The notes: generated from the letters alone by a model not told the origin. Numbered from the stretch's first letter, positions 1 to 10,900 are shown. The stretch is DNA of 42,163 nt from an uncultured Ectothiorhodospiraceae bacterium (GCA_945787715.1 CALZJE010000023.1:1-42163), one strand, 5' to 3'. Made by a program: numbers and translations.

Positions 1-999
1 AGGATCATACTTAACCACACGGATGGCTTTGGCGTTTGTGCTCAGGGTAACAATGATGATCTCTTTTTAATTTTTCGCGGCACCACCAGTGCAAACCGTG
101 GCGCGGATTTCTTCACTGATGCCCGTATCGGTATTGAAAACTCAACTGCGGGGCTCCCGGTGCATCTTGGCTTTAATAACTGCTTTAGCAGTATGTTACC
201 AGAAATCCGCTCATTTTTTGGTGCCCATACTAGTGGCGGAAAAACGGTTCACTGTATTGGCCACAGCCTTGGTGGCGCTGTCGCTTCGTTAGCTGCCGAT
301 TGGGTGGCACGCAATACGATTCATACAGCCAAACTCTACACCTTTGGTGCACCAAGGGTGGGGACAGATTGGTTTGTAAAGAGCACAACTGATGCAATTC
401 TCAGCAAGAATATACACCGCGTTTATCATCGCACAGATCCAGTACCGATGGTGCCGCTGTATCCATTTATGCATGCAGCCTATGGCCAAGAAGGACACTA
501 TCTTTTCTCCGCAGAACCGCTGACCTCGGGCAAAGCCCACGAAATGGCCAAATACATAGAATCAGTTGATCTAAAAACCTGGGAGCAGTTATCAGAAACA
601 CCAGAAAGTCCTTATACGATAGAATCGGCCATTGAGTCCTGGTTAAAATCAAAATCTCCAGTAGATACCAGTAGTGCTGCTTTCTGGCGCTGGATCGATT
701 CCGCATTGATTTATGTGTTAAAGAAAGTCTCCATGGCAGCAATTATTTCTCTACAAGGGGCATTTACTACAACTTTTACCATCGCTGATAAGATGGCTTA
801 TATTCTGGCGAAAGGGATTGATCTTGCCGAAAACATCAGTATTTGGGTAGAACACTTAATGCGCAAACTGATGCAAGCACTGGGGATGCAAGTGGCAAAA
901 TCCAAAGAAGAATTAACTCGCAGTTTAATCAGTAATGTACTTGCACGTATTGTTGAAAAAGCCAATAAAGAAGTACGTAACGCTTTGCGACAACTTTAA
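1..999 (+). CDS. Lipase, class 3 family (alpha/beta hydrolase), 5' end missing
   Basis: The frame is open from base 1, so the N-terminus lies outside the window and about 332 residues are visible. The oxyanion-side motif FRGTT (codons near 78-92) and the nucleophile elbow GHSLGG (Ser codon 265-267) mark a class 3 lipase, and TDPVPMVP followed by a GHYLF or HEMAKY histidine supplies the likely Asp and His. The domain is followed by about 150 residues of predicted amphipathic helix ending in Lys/Arg-rich sequence, which is not part of the core lipase fold. Class 3 lipases hydrolyse acylglycerols or phospholipids; the substrate here is unknown. A tiny membrane-protein gene follows after 56 bases. 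The helical tail and this neighbour would fit a secreted effector with a membrane-located partner, but that is only a guess. Confidence 0.85.
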   Translation, partial: RIILNHTDGFGVCAQGNNDDLFLIFRGTTSANRGADFFTDARIGIENSTAGLPVHLGFNNCFSSMLPEIRSFFGAHTSGGKTVHCIGHSLGGAVASLAADWVARNTIHTAKLYTFGAPRVGTDWFVKSTTDAILSKNIHRVYHRTDPVPMVPLYPFMHAAYGQEGHYLFSAEPLTSGKAHEMAKYIESVDLKTWEQLSETPESPYTIESAIESWLKSKSPVDTSSAAFWRWIDSALIYVLKKVSMAAIISLQGAFTTTFTIADKMAYILAKGIDLAENISIWVEHLMRKLMQALGMQVAKSKEELTRSLISNVLARIVEKANKEVRNALRQL

Positions 1000-1055
1000 T
1001 GCAACTACCACCAAATTCAACTGCTTGCTTTAAATATTAGCGAAACTTAACACTT

Positions 1056-1244
1056 ATGAGCTTTTTTATAACCACCGCTAAAATCATCGCCACTATATTT
1101 TTATTCGCTTTTTTTGTGACGGGTATAATGAAAGCCAATCGCCGTTTCCATTCCACACGTTATCCCCCTATGGCCGAGTATGCGACAAGCTTTATCATTA
1201 GCTTTTTATCAATTGTCGGTTTTTATTATTTATGGTGGTCATAA
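1056..1244 (+). CDS. Small two-helix membrane protein, unknown function
   Basis: This 62-residue ORF has two hydrophobic helices (about residues 5-23 and 42-60) joined by a basic loop, NRRFHSTRYPP. It starts at ATG 56 bases after the lipase stop and runs the same way, so the two may be cotranscribed. No clear Shine-Dalgarno stands before the ATG. I do not recognise the family. The hydrophobic pattern and basic loop look like a real small membrane protein rather than a chance ORF, but support is limited. Confidence 0.5.
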   Translation: MSFFITTAKIIATIFLFAFFVTGIMKANRRFHSTRYPPMAEYATSFIISFLSIVGFYYLWWS

Positions 1245-1679
1245 AGTGGCGACCACGACTTCATCCTCAACCGACATATTTCCTTGGACAAATCCGACTG
1301 ATGCGTTTCCATCAATATACACGATAGGAAAGAAACTAGGGTTATGCCTATTTTACAGTATATTATTAAATATCTGTAATTCAGAATTACATGTTTGACC
1401 CTCTTATTACTCTTATTAACGACTATTCGTACCTATATGGAATCAATATTGTGTGAATTCGTGGGGATACTTCAGGCGTTGACCTCTTTTTATTTAGAAC
1501 TAACTCTTATCCACTACTAACAATACCGAGAGTAGTAGCTTGTGAGATAGCAAATTGAAGCTATTTTCTTAAAGAAGCAGTATTAAGTACTGATCCCTTA
1601 ATACTGTTTTTCGAACTTTCTTTCTCAATTTAAAAATATAAAATCAGGTTAAACGTATCAAGCTTTTATATAGATAATT
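1245..1679. other. Intergenic stretch with a possible gene remnant and a terminator
   Basis: No full gene is visible. On the minus strand 1239-1349 is a 36-codon open segment with a protein-like composition (VYIDGNASVGF, then VEDEVVVAT), closed upstream by a stop; it may be a decayed gene end. A hairpin followed by five T lies at 1578-1611. The rest is AT-rich sequence without visible structure. Confidence 0.5.
1578..1611 (+). terminator. Rho-independent terminator candidate
   Basis: A perfect 10-bp stem, CAGTATTAAG (1578-1587) with CTTAATACTG (1597-1606), encloses a 9-base loop and is followed by TTTTT on the plus strand. The stem is AT-rich, so it is weaker than usual. It would end transcription coming from the lipase side before the oppositely directed DUF3422 gene. 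Confidence 0.5.
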
Positions 1680-3020
1680 TTAAGGAGTAGTTACGTTATT
1701 TAATGTTTTTCGTAAATGGTATATACCAAAAAACACCAGTCCGAATACAACTGGTATGGATAGACCGGTTGCGATCTCGATATTGATATCAAATCCGGCA
1801 GATTTAACGGCTTTTAATCCATAACTAACAATACCAATAAAATAATAACTGAGCACAACGATTGATAAACCTTCTACAGTTTCTTGTAAACGTAATTGCA
1901 TTTGAGCTCGCTTATCCATAGATTGCAATAAATCACGAGTTTGGCCTTCCATGGTGATGCCCACCCGGGTACGCAGTAAGTCGGACGCCCCCGCTACACG
2001 AGTGGATAATGTCTCCAGATTGTCATGCACGGAGGCACATGTATCCATGGCCGAAGTTAGCCGTTGCTCCATAAATTCATGGAACATTTGCAGGCCTTGG
2101 ATACGTTGTTCACGCAATTCAGTAATTCGCAATTTCACAATATTGTAATATGCAGACGTGGCGCTAAAACGTTGGTTAGTTAATGCGGATATGCTTTCAA
2201 TTTCTGCGGCCAGCCGTGTAAGTTTATTAAGTAAACGCTGCTCATCTTCAAGAGTTTCCAGATCTGTATTATTAGTTGTTAGCTCTGCCAGACGCTCATC
2301 GAGACGGGCAAGTTCAGGAATATACTTACGTGCTAATGGCACTGGTAACATGGCCAACATACGATATGTTTCAATGTCGATAAGTCGTTTAACAAGGCGA
2401 CCAGTCTGGTGACGAGACAGATCAGTAACATTAATCAAAATTCGGCAAAAACCATCGTTATGAATTTTATTGTCAGTCCAAACAATAGCACGATCAGCAG
2501 CGACTTTTGCGCCAATAATGTTATTAGATGCAAACAAAGCAGAAAGTTCGTTCATTGTGTATTTTGGTTTATCTCTTTTTTCTACTACAACATGCGTAGC
2601 AGAAATTATTTCTCCAGGAAGACTTTCCAACCATTCTTTTGATACATGTTGAATTGCATTCTCGCTAAATGGTGTTTCAGATGAAGATGAAACAAAAAAA
2701 GTATAGCTGCAGAATTCATTGTGACGTTCCCAGCGTAAGCGAAATGAACCAAAGTTGGCACTGAAGTAACGAGTATCTATTGCTGGCAGAGCAACACTGT
2801 AATGATGGCAAAGTTGAGTAAGAAGATTCAACTCTTTCTGTGCATTGCTAATGTTAGACAACAATGCCAGCTGTGATACCAGGATCGGGGCAGATAGTAA
2901 TTCATAAGGACTGGCATGTAACTCGTTTTGTAGTTTTATGCGTGTATTGTATTCGGGAATACCAATAACTTTACTTTTAAGTGGTTTTGTATTAATTGTA
3001 TCTGATTGCGTGTTGCTCAT
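1680..3020 (-). CDS. DUF3422 family membrane-anchored protein
   Basis: The N-terminal NELHASPYELLSAP matches the NELHARPFE-type signature of DUF3422, followed by HSVALPAID and FRLRWERHNEF typical of the family. Residues of about 250-370 are mostly helical with heptad-like stretches, and two transmembrane helices sit at the extreme C-terminus (SIVVLSYYFIGIVSYGL and IPVVFGLVFFGIYHL), so the protein is probably anchored by its tail with a large soluble domain. I chose the ATG at 3020 (446 residues) because AAGGAA precedes it by 12 bases; an in-frame ATG at 3080 would add 20 residues of poor quality. The function of the family is not established. The gene stands alone, with no partner in the same direction. 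Confidence 0.85.
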   Translation of the reverse strand: MSNTQSDTINTKPLKSKVIGIPEYNTRIKLQNELHASPYELLSAPILVSQLALLSNISNAQKELNLLTQLCHHYSVALPAIDTRYFSANFGSFRLRWERHNEFCSYTFFVSSSSETPFSENAIQHVSKEWLESLPGEIISATHVVVEKRDKPKYTMNELSALFASNNIIGAKVAADRAIVWTDNKIHNDGFCRILINVTDLSRHQTGRLVKRLIDIETYRMLAMLPVPLARKYIPELARLDERLAELTTNNTDLETLEDEQRLLNKLTRLAAEIESISALTNQRFSATSAYYNIVKLRITELREQRIQGLQMFHEFMEQRLTSAMDTCASVHDNLETLSTRVAGASDLLRTRVGITMEGQTRDLLQSMDKRAQMQLRLQETVEGLSIVVLSYYFIGIVSYGLKAVKSAGFDINIEIATGLSIPVVFGLVFFGIYHLRKTLNNVTTP

Positions 3021-4095
3021 TGACGTGTCTGTTCCTTCGACATATTTGTAGGGATTAGTATTTAATAAAATTAAGCGCAAGACATACTGTGTTTATTCCA
3101 CATGTAATGACAAAATATTACGTAAATTTGTTTGATTGAATTGAGGATTTGCAGCTGATTGAAAAGCAAAAAACACCCGGTTCCTTCCAGGCTCTGAAAT
3201 GCAATATTGATTCCACATCGAGAATAGATATTCTTGAAACGACTAAGTGTTACTTAAAGCGGAAGCATCATGCCAATATGATCGAAATACTGCCGTTAAA
3301 TGGCCTTTCGAAATTTAACCGCGAATACCGGCAGGTTGCGAAATAAATCATCCATAGTCTTTTCAATAAATAGGAAAATTTTTACAAACATTTTTGTTGG
3401 TTGGCACAGGCCCTCTTTCATAATATCAACAATACCGCAGAGATACGGCCTCGCGTTAATTAGTCAACACTTTACCAAGAAAAGCCATCAATGGAATTAT
3501 CGCTTCAAAGTCAAACCGTGGAATATTGTAATATATGTTATACAACTATAGTTAGACTGCAATTTTATTACAGCAACTAAAAAAATATTTGCAATAGTTG
3601 TAATAAATAATCTATAAACGCGCCATTGGGATCTAGTCTTGTCTCATGCATAACTTATAGTTGTCACGAACTTTAACAGGGGGGCTGTACCTTTATAGCG
3701 CCCTTATAGTGCTATCAATCAAATTTAAGCAGCTTATAGAATTTGGCCATTCATGACCAAATATTACAACATTTAACGGCAACCATACCCTATTAAATAT
3801 GATTATATATATTCTGCCATATGATTGTAGCGGATCAAGGTTACAGAAACAGTATCTATCATTACTATTAACATGCCGACGAACTGCAAGAAAACCACTA
3901 ACAAATAGCAGCACTATAGGTGGGAGAAAGTTAAAACGGTTGTAAAAGAATCCTGCCCCGCTTTTTTTTGATTAATGGATGACGCCACAATCACTTAAAG
4001 CAGTATTGCAATAACGCAGGCCAGGCACCATATATATTGCTTACACAGCCTAACCTTGTTCGTTAGCTGCATTAACCTCAAACCAGTAAAGAAAT
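3021..4095. other. Gene-poor kilobase without recognisable coding sequence
   Basis: Only short ORFs of poor composition occur here (3149-3346, 3300-3551, 3693-3914), none with a convincing ribosome-binding site or recognisable motif. An imperfect inverted repeat (TTATTACAgcAACTA against TAGTTGTAATAA) spans about 3564-3607. The sequence is AT-rich and rich in short T and A runs. It may be degraded accessory DNA, but I recognise no source. Confidence 0.5.
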
Positions 4096-4863
4096 TCATC
4101 TATTTCCCCCATAAAATTCTTTTGTTCTTTCATCTGATGGAAACAGCAACTCTACTTTAAGCTCACTAACAGTAACATCTTGGATCGTGCTTAGTTGAGA
4201 TATAACTGAAAAGAATGATAGAACACAAGCATCAACTTTAAATTTCGTTGATAAAATCACTTGGTTTTCATCAACATTAATGATTTCATTATTTGGGCTT
4301 AAACACGCTGCCAAGCTTTCTTCTAGCTCCTCTAATCGACTAGATCCACTCAGCATACTTATTTCATGCCTTAACCGCGCTAAAACAACTGATGCAGATT
4401 CATGCCAGTTTATGATTTTCGATGTCTTGGGGCTGTCAGATATGAGAGCTTCAACCAGGTTTTTATGACCAGAATAACCCAAATCAAATAGCAATTTTTT
4501 TGCTGAGTCATTTGCATTCACAACATCCCAGTTTTGATTCAGAACAATAGCAGGATAAGGCATATGATTTTCAATCATTTGATCAATAGCACCAAATACG
4601 GGCTTCAAATCCTCATGCTCAATAGATAGCTCTGTATAAACAGGAGCGTAACCGGCTAAATATAACCCTCTATTTATTTCTCGTTTAGGTAAAATTAAAA
4701 ACTCTCCTATTTTAAGGATCATTTCTCTGCTTGGGGTAGAACGTCCTGTTTCAATAAAACTGACATGTTTGCTGGAAATACCCAACTCCAAGGACAGTTG
4801 AAGCTGACTATATCTTCTTTGTTTTCGCCACTTTCTCAGAATACACCCGATGGAATTATTCAT
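4096..4863 (-). CDS. XRE-type HTH regulator with MmyB-like ligand-binding domain
   Basis: Residues about 5-58 form a Cro/C1-type helix-turn-helix (LRKWRKQRRYSQLQLSLEL, then HVSFIETGRSTPSREMILKI). The remainder matches the MmyB-like ligand-binding domain, with PAIVLNQNWDVVNAN and the paired RLRHEI and LEELEESLA segments seen in this family. In characterised actinobacterial members that domain binds fatty-acyl ligands; the ligand here is unknown. The gene diverges from a small membrane-protein gene 102 bases away, and a perfect 15-bp dyad (4896-4910) in the gap is a good operator candidate, suggesting autoregulation and control of the neighbour. Length (255 residues) is normal for the family. 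Confidence 0.87.
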   Translation of the reverse strand: MNNSIGCILRKWRKQRRYSQLQLSLELGISSKHVSFIETGRSTPSREMILKIGEFLILPKREINRGLYLAGYAPVYTELSIEHEDLKPVFGAIDQMIENHMPYPAIVLNQNWDVVNANDSAKKLLFDLGYSGHKNLVEALISDSPKTSKIINWHESASVVLARLRHEISMLSGSSRLEELEESLAACLSPNNEIINVDENQVILSTKFKVDACVLSFFSVISQLSTIQDVTVSELKVELLFPSDERTKEFYGGNR

Positions 4864-4895
4864 CTCTCAATTATTTCAACCTTTATCAAAAACAC

Positions 4896-4910
4896 TTACC
4901 TCACAGGTAA
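4896..4910. promoter_or_regulatory. Candidate operator between the XRE regulator and membrane-protein genes
   Basis: TTACCT-CAC-AGGTAA is a perfect dyad with 6-base arms and a 3-base centre, placed near the middle of the divergent intergenic region. This is the size expected for one XRE dimer site. Assignment to the adjacent regulator is inference from position. Confidence 0.55.
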
Positions 4911-4965
4911 TTGTTTTGCATTACAGCACACTTTAATCTCTACTTTTCTATTTTAGGAGATTTAT

Positions 4966-5394
4966 ATGTCATTAAATACACGGGCTAATTTTTTAATGGC
5001 CGTTTCCATCATTTTTGCTATTTACTCGCTTCTATGGGGACTTGCCCCTTTCGCAGAGTTTAATACTCCAGCTCGATTTATTCTTGATCTCGCTGACTGG
5101 CCTGTTGACAATCTATCTGCTCCACTTGATAAAAACACAATGTGGCTATCAGCTATTGGAGCCGGACTACTGGGAGCTGTTTCTATATTTCTAGGTGGAA
5201 TTGTTGTTCCGGCACTTAAAGAGGGAAATAGATCAATTATTCACACGACAATATTGGCAATGATTTTTTGGTATGTTATTGACAGTGCTGGATCAATAGC
5301 CGCAGGAGTCAGCTCAAATGTGTTTTTCAATACAATTTATCTGGCATTAGTATTAATTCCATTGATTTGTATTCGTAAAGATAAAGCTGCTTAG
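4966..5394 (+). CDS. Small four-helix membrane protein, unknown function
   Basis: This 142-residue protein has about four hydrophobic helices (near residues 10-30, 60-82, 92-110 and 118-136) and a conserved-looking LDLADWPVDN loop after the first. The ATG is preceded by AGGAG at a spacing of 8, a strong site. I recognise the general type (small integral membrane proteins of about 140 residues that often sit beside MmyB-type regulators) but no function. It diverges from the XRE/MmyB gene across a 102-base region with a perfect dyad, so it is the likely target of that regulator. Confidence 0.75.
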   Translation: MSLNTRANFLMAVSIIFAIYSLLWGLAPFAEFNTPARFILDLADWPVDNLSAPLDKNTMWLSAIGAGLLGAVSIFLGGIVVPALKEGNRSIIHTTILAMIFWYVIDSAGSIAAGVSSNVFFNTIYLALVLIPLICIRKDKAA

Positions 5395-5557
5395 GGACAC
5401 GATCCTGAGTTTCAGATCTAAAAGGGTTCAGTACCCTTATAAAGATTATTGAGTATCAACTACATTACAACACATCCAAAATTAACATATACACCAATGA
5501 ATGTATTCAAATCGACGTATTTCTACACAAAATCACTATCTATCTAATGCTATCCAC

Positions 5558-5586
5558 AAAAAAAGGCCAGTAACAAAGTACTGGCC
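5558..5586 (-). terminator. Rho-independent terminator of thiC
   Basis: GGCCAGTA (5565-5572) pairs perfectly with TACTGGCC (5579-5586) around a 6-base loop. Read on the minus strand the hairpin is followed by seven T, and it lies 27 bases after the thiC stop. Confidence 0.9.
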
Positions 5587-5612
5587 TATTTGCTACTCAC
5601 AAGTCTTATCTA

Positions 5613-7516
<1,904 letters not shown>

Positions 7517-7539
7517 AATGACGCAGAATCGCAAGCTTT

Positions 7540-7622
7540 CTGTGCTTCCCTACGTCGGAATTGCCCGAATCAGGTTCGAAGGGTATTTCTCAGCCTGTCT
7601 ATAGAATAGAGGCACCCCCGCA
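7540..7622 (-). promoter_or_regulatory. TPP riboswitch (THI element) upstream of thiC
   Basis: Read on the minus strand, the segment carries the conserved TPP aptamer blocks in order: GGGGGTGCC, then CTGAGA, then ACCCTTCGAACCTGAT, then CGTAGGGAAGCA. The variable P3 arm sits between GTGCC and CTGAGA. The aptamer ends about 50 bases before the thiC start codon. There is no T-run terminator between it and thiC, so control is probably at translation initiation, as is usual in Gram-negative bacteria. Confidence 0.96.
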
Positions 7623-7861
7623 AGGATTGAAAATTAACACAATTAGAGACAAGGGAACAGCAAAAGAAAACATTGAATTTGTCATGGGAAGCAAAACTAG
7701 ACAAGAAAGACTTAGTGATTTGGTTACAATTAATCAAAATGCTGTTAGTATTTCCCGCTCTCAAATCGAATTTACCCATGAATTAACTATCAATTCAACG
7801 TAAATAAAAAAATAACAGACACTACTGTTAGAGAAAAAATAGCTATTTGCAGGATTAAAGA

Positions 7862-8524
7862 ATGAACGAAATGAATTTTGCTCAAGCTCGCCACAATATG
7901 GTTGAGCAACAAATACGCACTTGGACAGTACTTGATAAAACGGTACTCGATACAATTGAAGATTTTATACGCGAAGATTTTGTGCCTGAAGCCTATAAAA
8001 GAATGGCATATACAGATACCGCTATTCCTCTTGATCATGGTCAAGAGATGATGCATCCAAAAATCGAAGCCCACCTTTTGCAAGCATTGGATATTCAACC
8101 GACAGATAACGTGCTGGAAATTGGTACTGGCTCAGGTTCCGTGACGGCACTACTGGCTGAGCTCGCAGCCACTGTTGACAGCGTCGATATTTTCCCAGAT
8201 TTCCAAAAAACTGCCAGGAGTAAGCTTGCGGCAAAAGGTTATACGAACGTCCGAATGATCGAAGGTGATGGTTCTAAAGGTTGGGGGGAAGAGTTACAGT
8301 ATGATGCGATTGCTATCACAGGTGCTCTACCTGAGTTACCTGAGCAATATAAACATGCTCTGAAAGTTGGTGGCAGGCTGTTCTGTATCGTTGGCAGTGG
8401 TAATACCATGCAAGCTATTTCCATTTACAGAACACACGGTAACCAATGGACTGAGAAAAGCCTGTTCGAGACTCATTTGCCTTATTTGCTTAATGCTGAA
8501 AAACCAACTGAGTTCGAATTTTAA
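7862..8524 (+). CDS. Protein-L-isoaspartate O-methyltransferase-like protein (PIMT family)
   Basis: The SAM-binding motif VLEIGTGSGSVTALLAE (residues about 79-95), the N-terminal ARHNMVEQQIRTW and DFVPEAYKRMAYTD follow the PIMT family, and 220 residues is its usual length. True PIMTs repair isoaspartyl residues in aged proteins and carry a substrate-side GQTIS motif; here the matching segment reads PLDHGQEMMHPK, so the repair activity is doubtful. The gene leads a probable operon with a rhodanese gene (73-base gap) and tolC (18-base gap). AGGA stands before the ATG. I assign the family with confidence but not the repair reaction. Confidence 0.88.
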   Translation: MNEMNFAQARHNMVEQQIRTWTVLDKTVLDTIEDFIREDFVPEAYKRMAYTDTAIPLDHGQEMMHPKIEAHLLQALDIQPTDNVLEIGTGSGSVTALLAELAATVDSVDIFPDFQKTARSKLAAKGYTNVRMIEGDGSKGWGEELQYDAIAITGALPELPEQYKHALKVGGRLFCIVGSGNTMQAISIYRTHGNQWTEKSLFETHLPYLLNAEKPTEFEF

Positions 8525-8597
8525 TCAACACCGACTATATATATTTTAAACAACGTAGTGACATCACTGCGTTGTTCCAATCGACTATTCCTAAAGC

Positions 8598-8918
8598 ATG
8601 AAACACTTCGATCCGAAACAACTATCGGAACATATTGAAAATCCACAGGCAAATATTCTTCTTCTTGATGTTCGCGAACCTTGGGAATTTGAGATCTGCC
8701 ATATCGAGAATTCGGTTTCAATCCCTATGGGCACTATTCCGGATAAGCTCCACGAATTGGATAAGACTCAAGAAATAGTAGTGATATGTCATCACGGCGT
8801 TAGAAGCCGACAAACTGCCATGTTTCTCGAACATAATGGATTTTCAAATATCATCAATTTAACGGGTGGCATTGATGCCTGGGCCCAAGAAATTGATAGA
8901 AATATGAGCAAATACTAA
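8598..8918 (+). CDS. Single-domain rhodanese-like sulfurtransferase
   Basis: The 106 residues form one rhodanese domain: LLDVREPWEFEICHI, the active-site loop CHHGVRS with the catalytic Cys64, and a C-terminal NLTGGIDAWAQEID. Such proteins carry a persulfide on the cysteine and pass sulfur to acceptors; the acceptor here is unknown. It sits between the PIMT-like gene and tolC, 18 bases before tolC, so it is probably cotranscribed with both. There is no signal peptide, so it acts in the cytoplasm. Confidence 0.93.
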   Translation: MKHFDPKQLSEHIENPQANILLLDVREPWEFEICHIENSVSIPMGTIPDKLHELDKTQEIVVICHHGVRSRQTAMFLEHNGFSNIINLTGGIDAWAQEIDRNMSKY

Positions 8919-8936
8919 CCATAGAGCGAGAAATCA

Positions 8937-10256
8937 ATGAAAATACAAGTGCCACAAGGATTAATGGCGCTTTTCATTTTGATTTGTTCTACCTCAGTAC
9001 ACGCAAGCAATCTTCTCGATCTTTTCTATTCAGCTATTGAAAATGACCCAATACTAAAAGCCGCTCAATCTTCTAAAAAAGCAGGCGAAGAAGCAAAACC
9101 TAAAGCACTTTCAAAACTACTACCAAAAATTTCTGTTTCTGGCCATGCGGGGAAAGCTTCACACGACATCAAAAACGCTATTCCCGAAATAGAGAAAGAA
9201 AGGCAAATAACTAATGAAATTGCTATTTCATTAGTTTTATCGCAACCAATTTTCAACTTATCAACATTTAGAGAACAAAAACACGCCTCATTCCATCAAA
9301 GACAATCCGAACTGCGTTACCGAATTGCTCAACAGGATCTCATTTTTCGTGTTGCTGATACTTACTTCACAACACTTTCCTATAAAGACAGATTCGACTT
9401 CGCTCGTTCAGAACGAAACAAGATCGCCAAGCTTGTTAAAATCGCTGAGAAGCGTTTTGAGAATGGAAATACAGAAGCTTTTCAAGTTTTGGAAGCTCAA
9501 GCTAAACACGATATGGCTCTGGCGCGTGAAATAAAACTTGAAAGCCAACTACTCACACAACGCGATGAACTAATACGCATTACCGGCACAAGCCAAGATA
9601 AGCTGATGGTTGTTAAACCAGATGCACCGCTAATCCCACCTTCGCCGAGTAACATGCAGAATTGGGCAGATAGTGCTCAAGAGCAAAACCTCCTCATCGC
9701 TGTTAAAAAAATTGAGGCGGACCTGATTAAACAAGAACTGGATATTATTCGAGCAAAACGTTATCCAACTGTCGACTTAAATGCCAGCTATGGAAGGAAC
9801 GACTATGGAGGTGCTTATCCGCAGAACAGCTTGGATGCTGCAATAACACTCAACTTAAATATGACCCTGTATGATGGCAACCACTTGAGCACACATCTCC
9901 GTGAGAAAAAGCATATATTTGAGCGGATCATGCATGAATTTGAAGCTAAAAAACGTGAAGTAGCATTAAGTACTCGCAGTTCCTATCTGGGTATTATTGC
10001 CGGAATTAGTTATATAAAGGCATTAAACCAAGCCATAAACTCTGGTGAGCAAGCGCTAAGATCGGTTAACAAGGGGTTTGAAAAAGGGGAAAAATCAACT
10101 ATTGATGTGCTCAATGTGCAGCAAGAACTTTTCAAAAATAAACAAGAATATGCCAATTCGCGGTATCAATACATACTCAGTATGCTACGTTTGAAACAGA
10201 ATGTTGGGGCCCTTTCAATTGACGATCTAGAGCAGGTTAACAGCTGGCTGCATTAA
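8937..10256 (+). CDS. tolC: TolC-family outer membrane channel protein
   Basis: A signal peptide (hydrophobic about residues 8-22, cleavage near VHA-SN) precedes the typical NLLDLFYSAIENDP start of mature TolC. Two similar halves follow, each with long coiled-coil helices; the second contains FEKGEKSTIDVLNVQQELF, the conserved segment near the periplasmic end. Length, 439 residues, is normal. TolC forms the trimeric exit duct for type I secretion systems and RND or MFS efflux pumps. No inner-membrane pump or adaptor gene is nearby, so it is probably the housekeeping, shared TolC. Its last 4 bases overlap the end of the convergent gmhA gene. Confidence 0.93.
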   Translation: MKIQVPQGLMALFILICSTSVHASNLLDLFYSAIENDPILKAAQSSKKAGEEAKPKALSKLLPKISVSGHAGKASHDIKNAIPEIEKERQITNEIAISLVLSQPIFNLSTFREQKHASFHQRQSELRYRIAQQDLIFRVADTYFTTLSYKDRFDFARSERNKIAKLVKIAEKRFENGNTEAFQVLEAQAKHDMALAREIKLESQLLTQRDELIRITGTSQDKLMVVKPDAPLIPPSPSNMQNWADSAQEQNLLIAVKKIEADLIKQELDIIRAKRYPTVDLNASYGRNDYGGAYPQNSLDAAITLNLNMTLYDGNHLSTHLREKKHIFERIMHEFEAKKREVALSTRSSYLGIIAGISYIKALNQAINSGEQALRSVNKGFEKGEKSTIDVLNVQQELFKNKQEYANSRYQYILSMLRLKQNVGALSIDDLEQVNSWLH

Positions 10257-10816
10257 TTTCTGAATGGCTCAAAAGCCTCACAGATATAATGCAGAATAAA
10301 AATATGGGCTTCTTGAATGCGCGATGTTCTCTTACCGGGAACGACAATAGAAACATCAGCCATCTCTTTCAAACTACCGCCGTCTCTTCCGGTTAGAGCA
10401 ATCACTTTAATATTTTGCTGTTTCGCCTGTCGCACTGCTTCAATCAGGTTTTCAGAATTTCCTGAAGTACTTATGACCATCAATACATCTTCTGCATGGC
10501 CAACTGATTCAACTTGCCGAGCAAATATTCGATTGAATCCGTAATCATTGCCAATCGCTGTTAACGCTGCTGTGTCGGTAGTGAGTGAAAAAGCAGCGTA
10601 GCCTTGTCGATCTTTTTCAAATCTTCCGGTGAGTTCAGAGGCGAAATGTTGAGCATCAGAAGCAGATCCACCATTACCGCAGACCATCACTTTATTAGTA
10701 CCCAATAAGGCTTGCTTGATTAGTCCTGTTGCCGCCTCAATATCTTCACTTAAGAATTGAACACTGTTGATAGTTTCCAAGTGTTCATTAACAGCATTAA
10801 TCAAACTCTGAGTCAT
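10253..10816 (-). CDS. gmhA: Phosphoheptose isomerase (SIS domain)
   Basis: The enzyme would convert sedoheptulose 7-phosphate to heptose 7-phosphate for the LPS inner core. The SIS-domain signature is clear: VMVCGNGGSASDAQHFASEL, STSGNSENL and TARIQE-type SRIQEAHI, which include the His, Glu, Gln and His expected to bind zinc. I chose the ATG at 10816 (187 residues) with AGGTAA before it; the longer frame from 10873 begins with a poor N-terminus. It diverges from the lpxL-type gene, fitting a role in LPS. The close paralogue DiaA, a DnaA-binding protein, shares most of these residues and cannot be excluded. Confidence 0.8.
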   Translation of the reverse strand: MTQSLINAVNEHLETINSVQFLSEDIEAATGLIKQALLGTNKVMVCGNGGSASDAQHFASELTGRFEKDRQGYAAFSLTTDTAALTAIGNDYGFNRIFARQVESVGHAEDVLMVISTSGNSENLIEAVRQAKQQNIKVIALTGRDGGSLKEMADVSIVVPGKRTSRIQEAHIFILHYICEAFEPFRN

Positions 10817-10900
10817 TATGTTACCTGTTACAATTTCAGTCGGATAGTCAATTCGGTATAATAACATACACATAAATTCTTAAAGAAAATACATAGTCTC

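Noticed and set aside
3149-3914. Three short ORFs in the gene-poor kilobase
   Set aside because: No ribosome-binding site, no motif, and overlapping poor frames.
7561-7803. ORF of 80 codons between thiC and the PIMT-like gene
   Set aside because: It begins within the TPP aptamer on the opposite strand and shows no domain.
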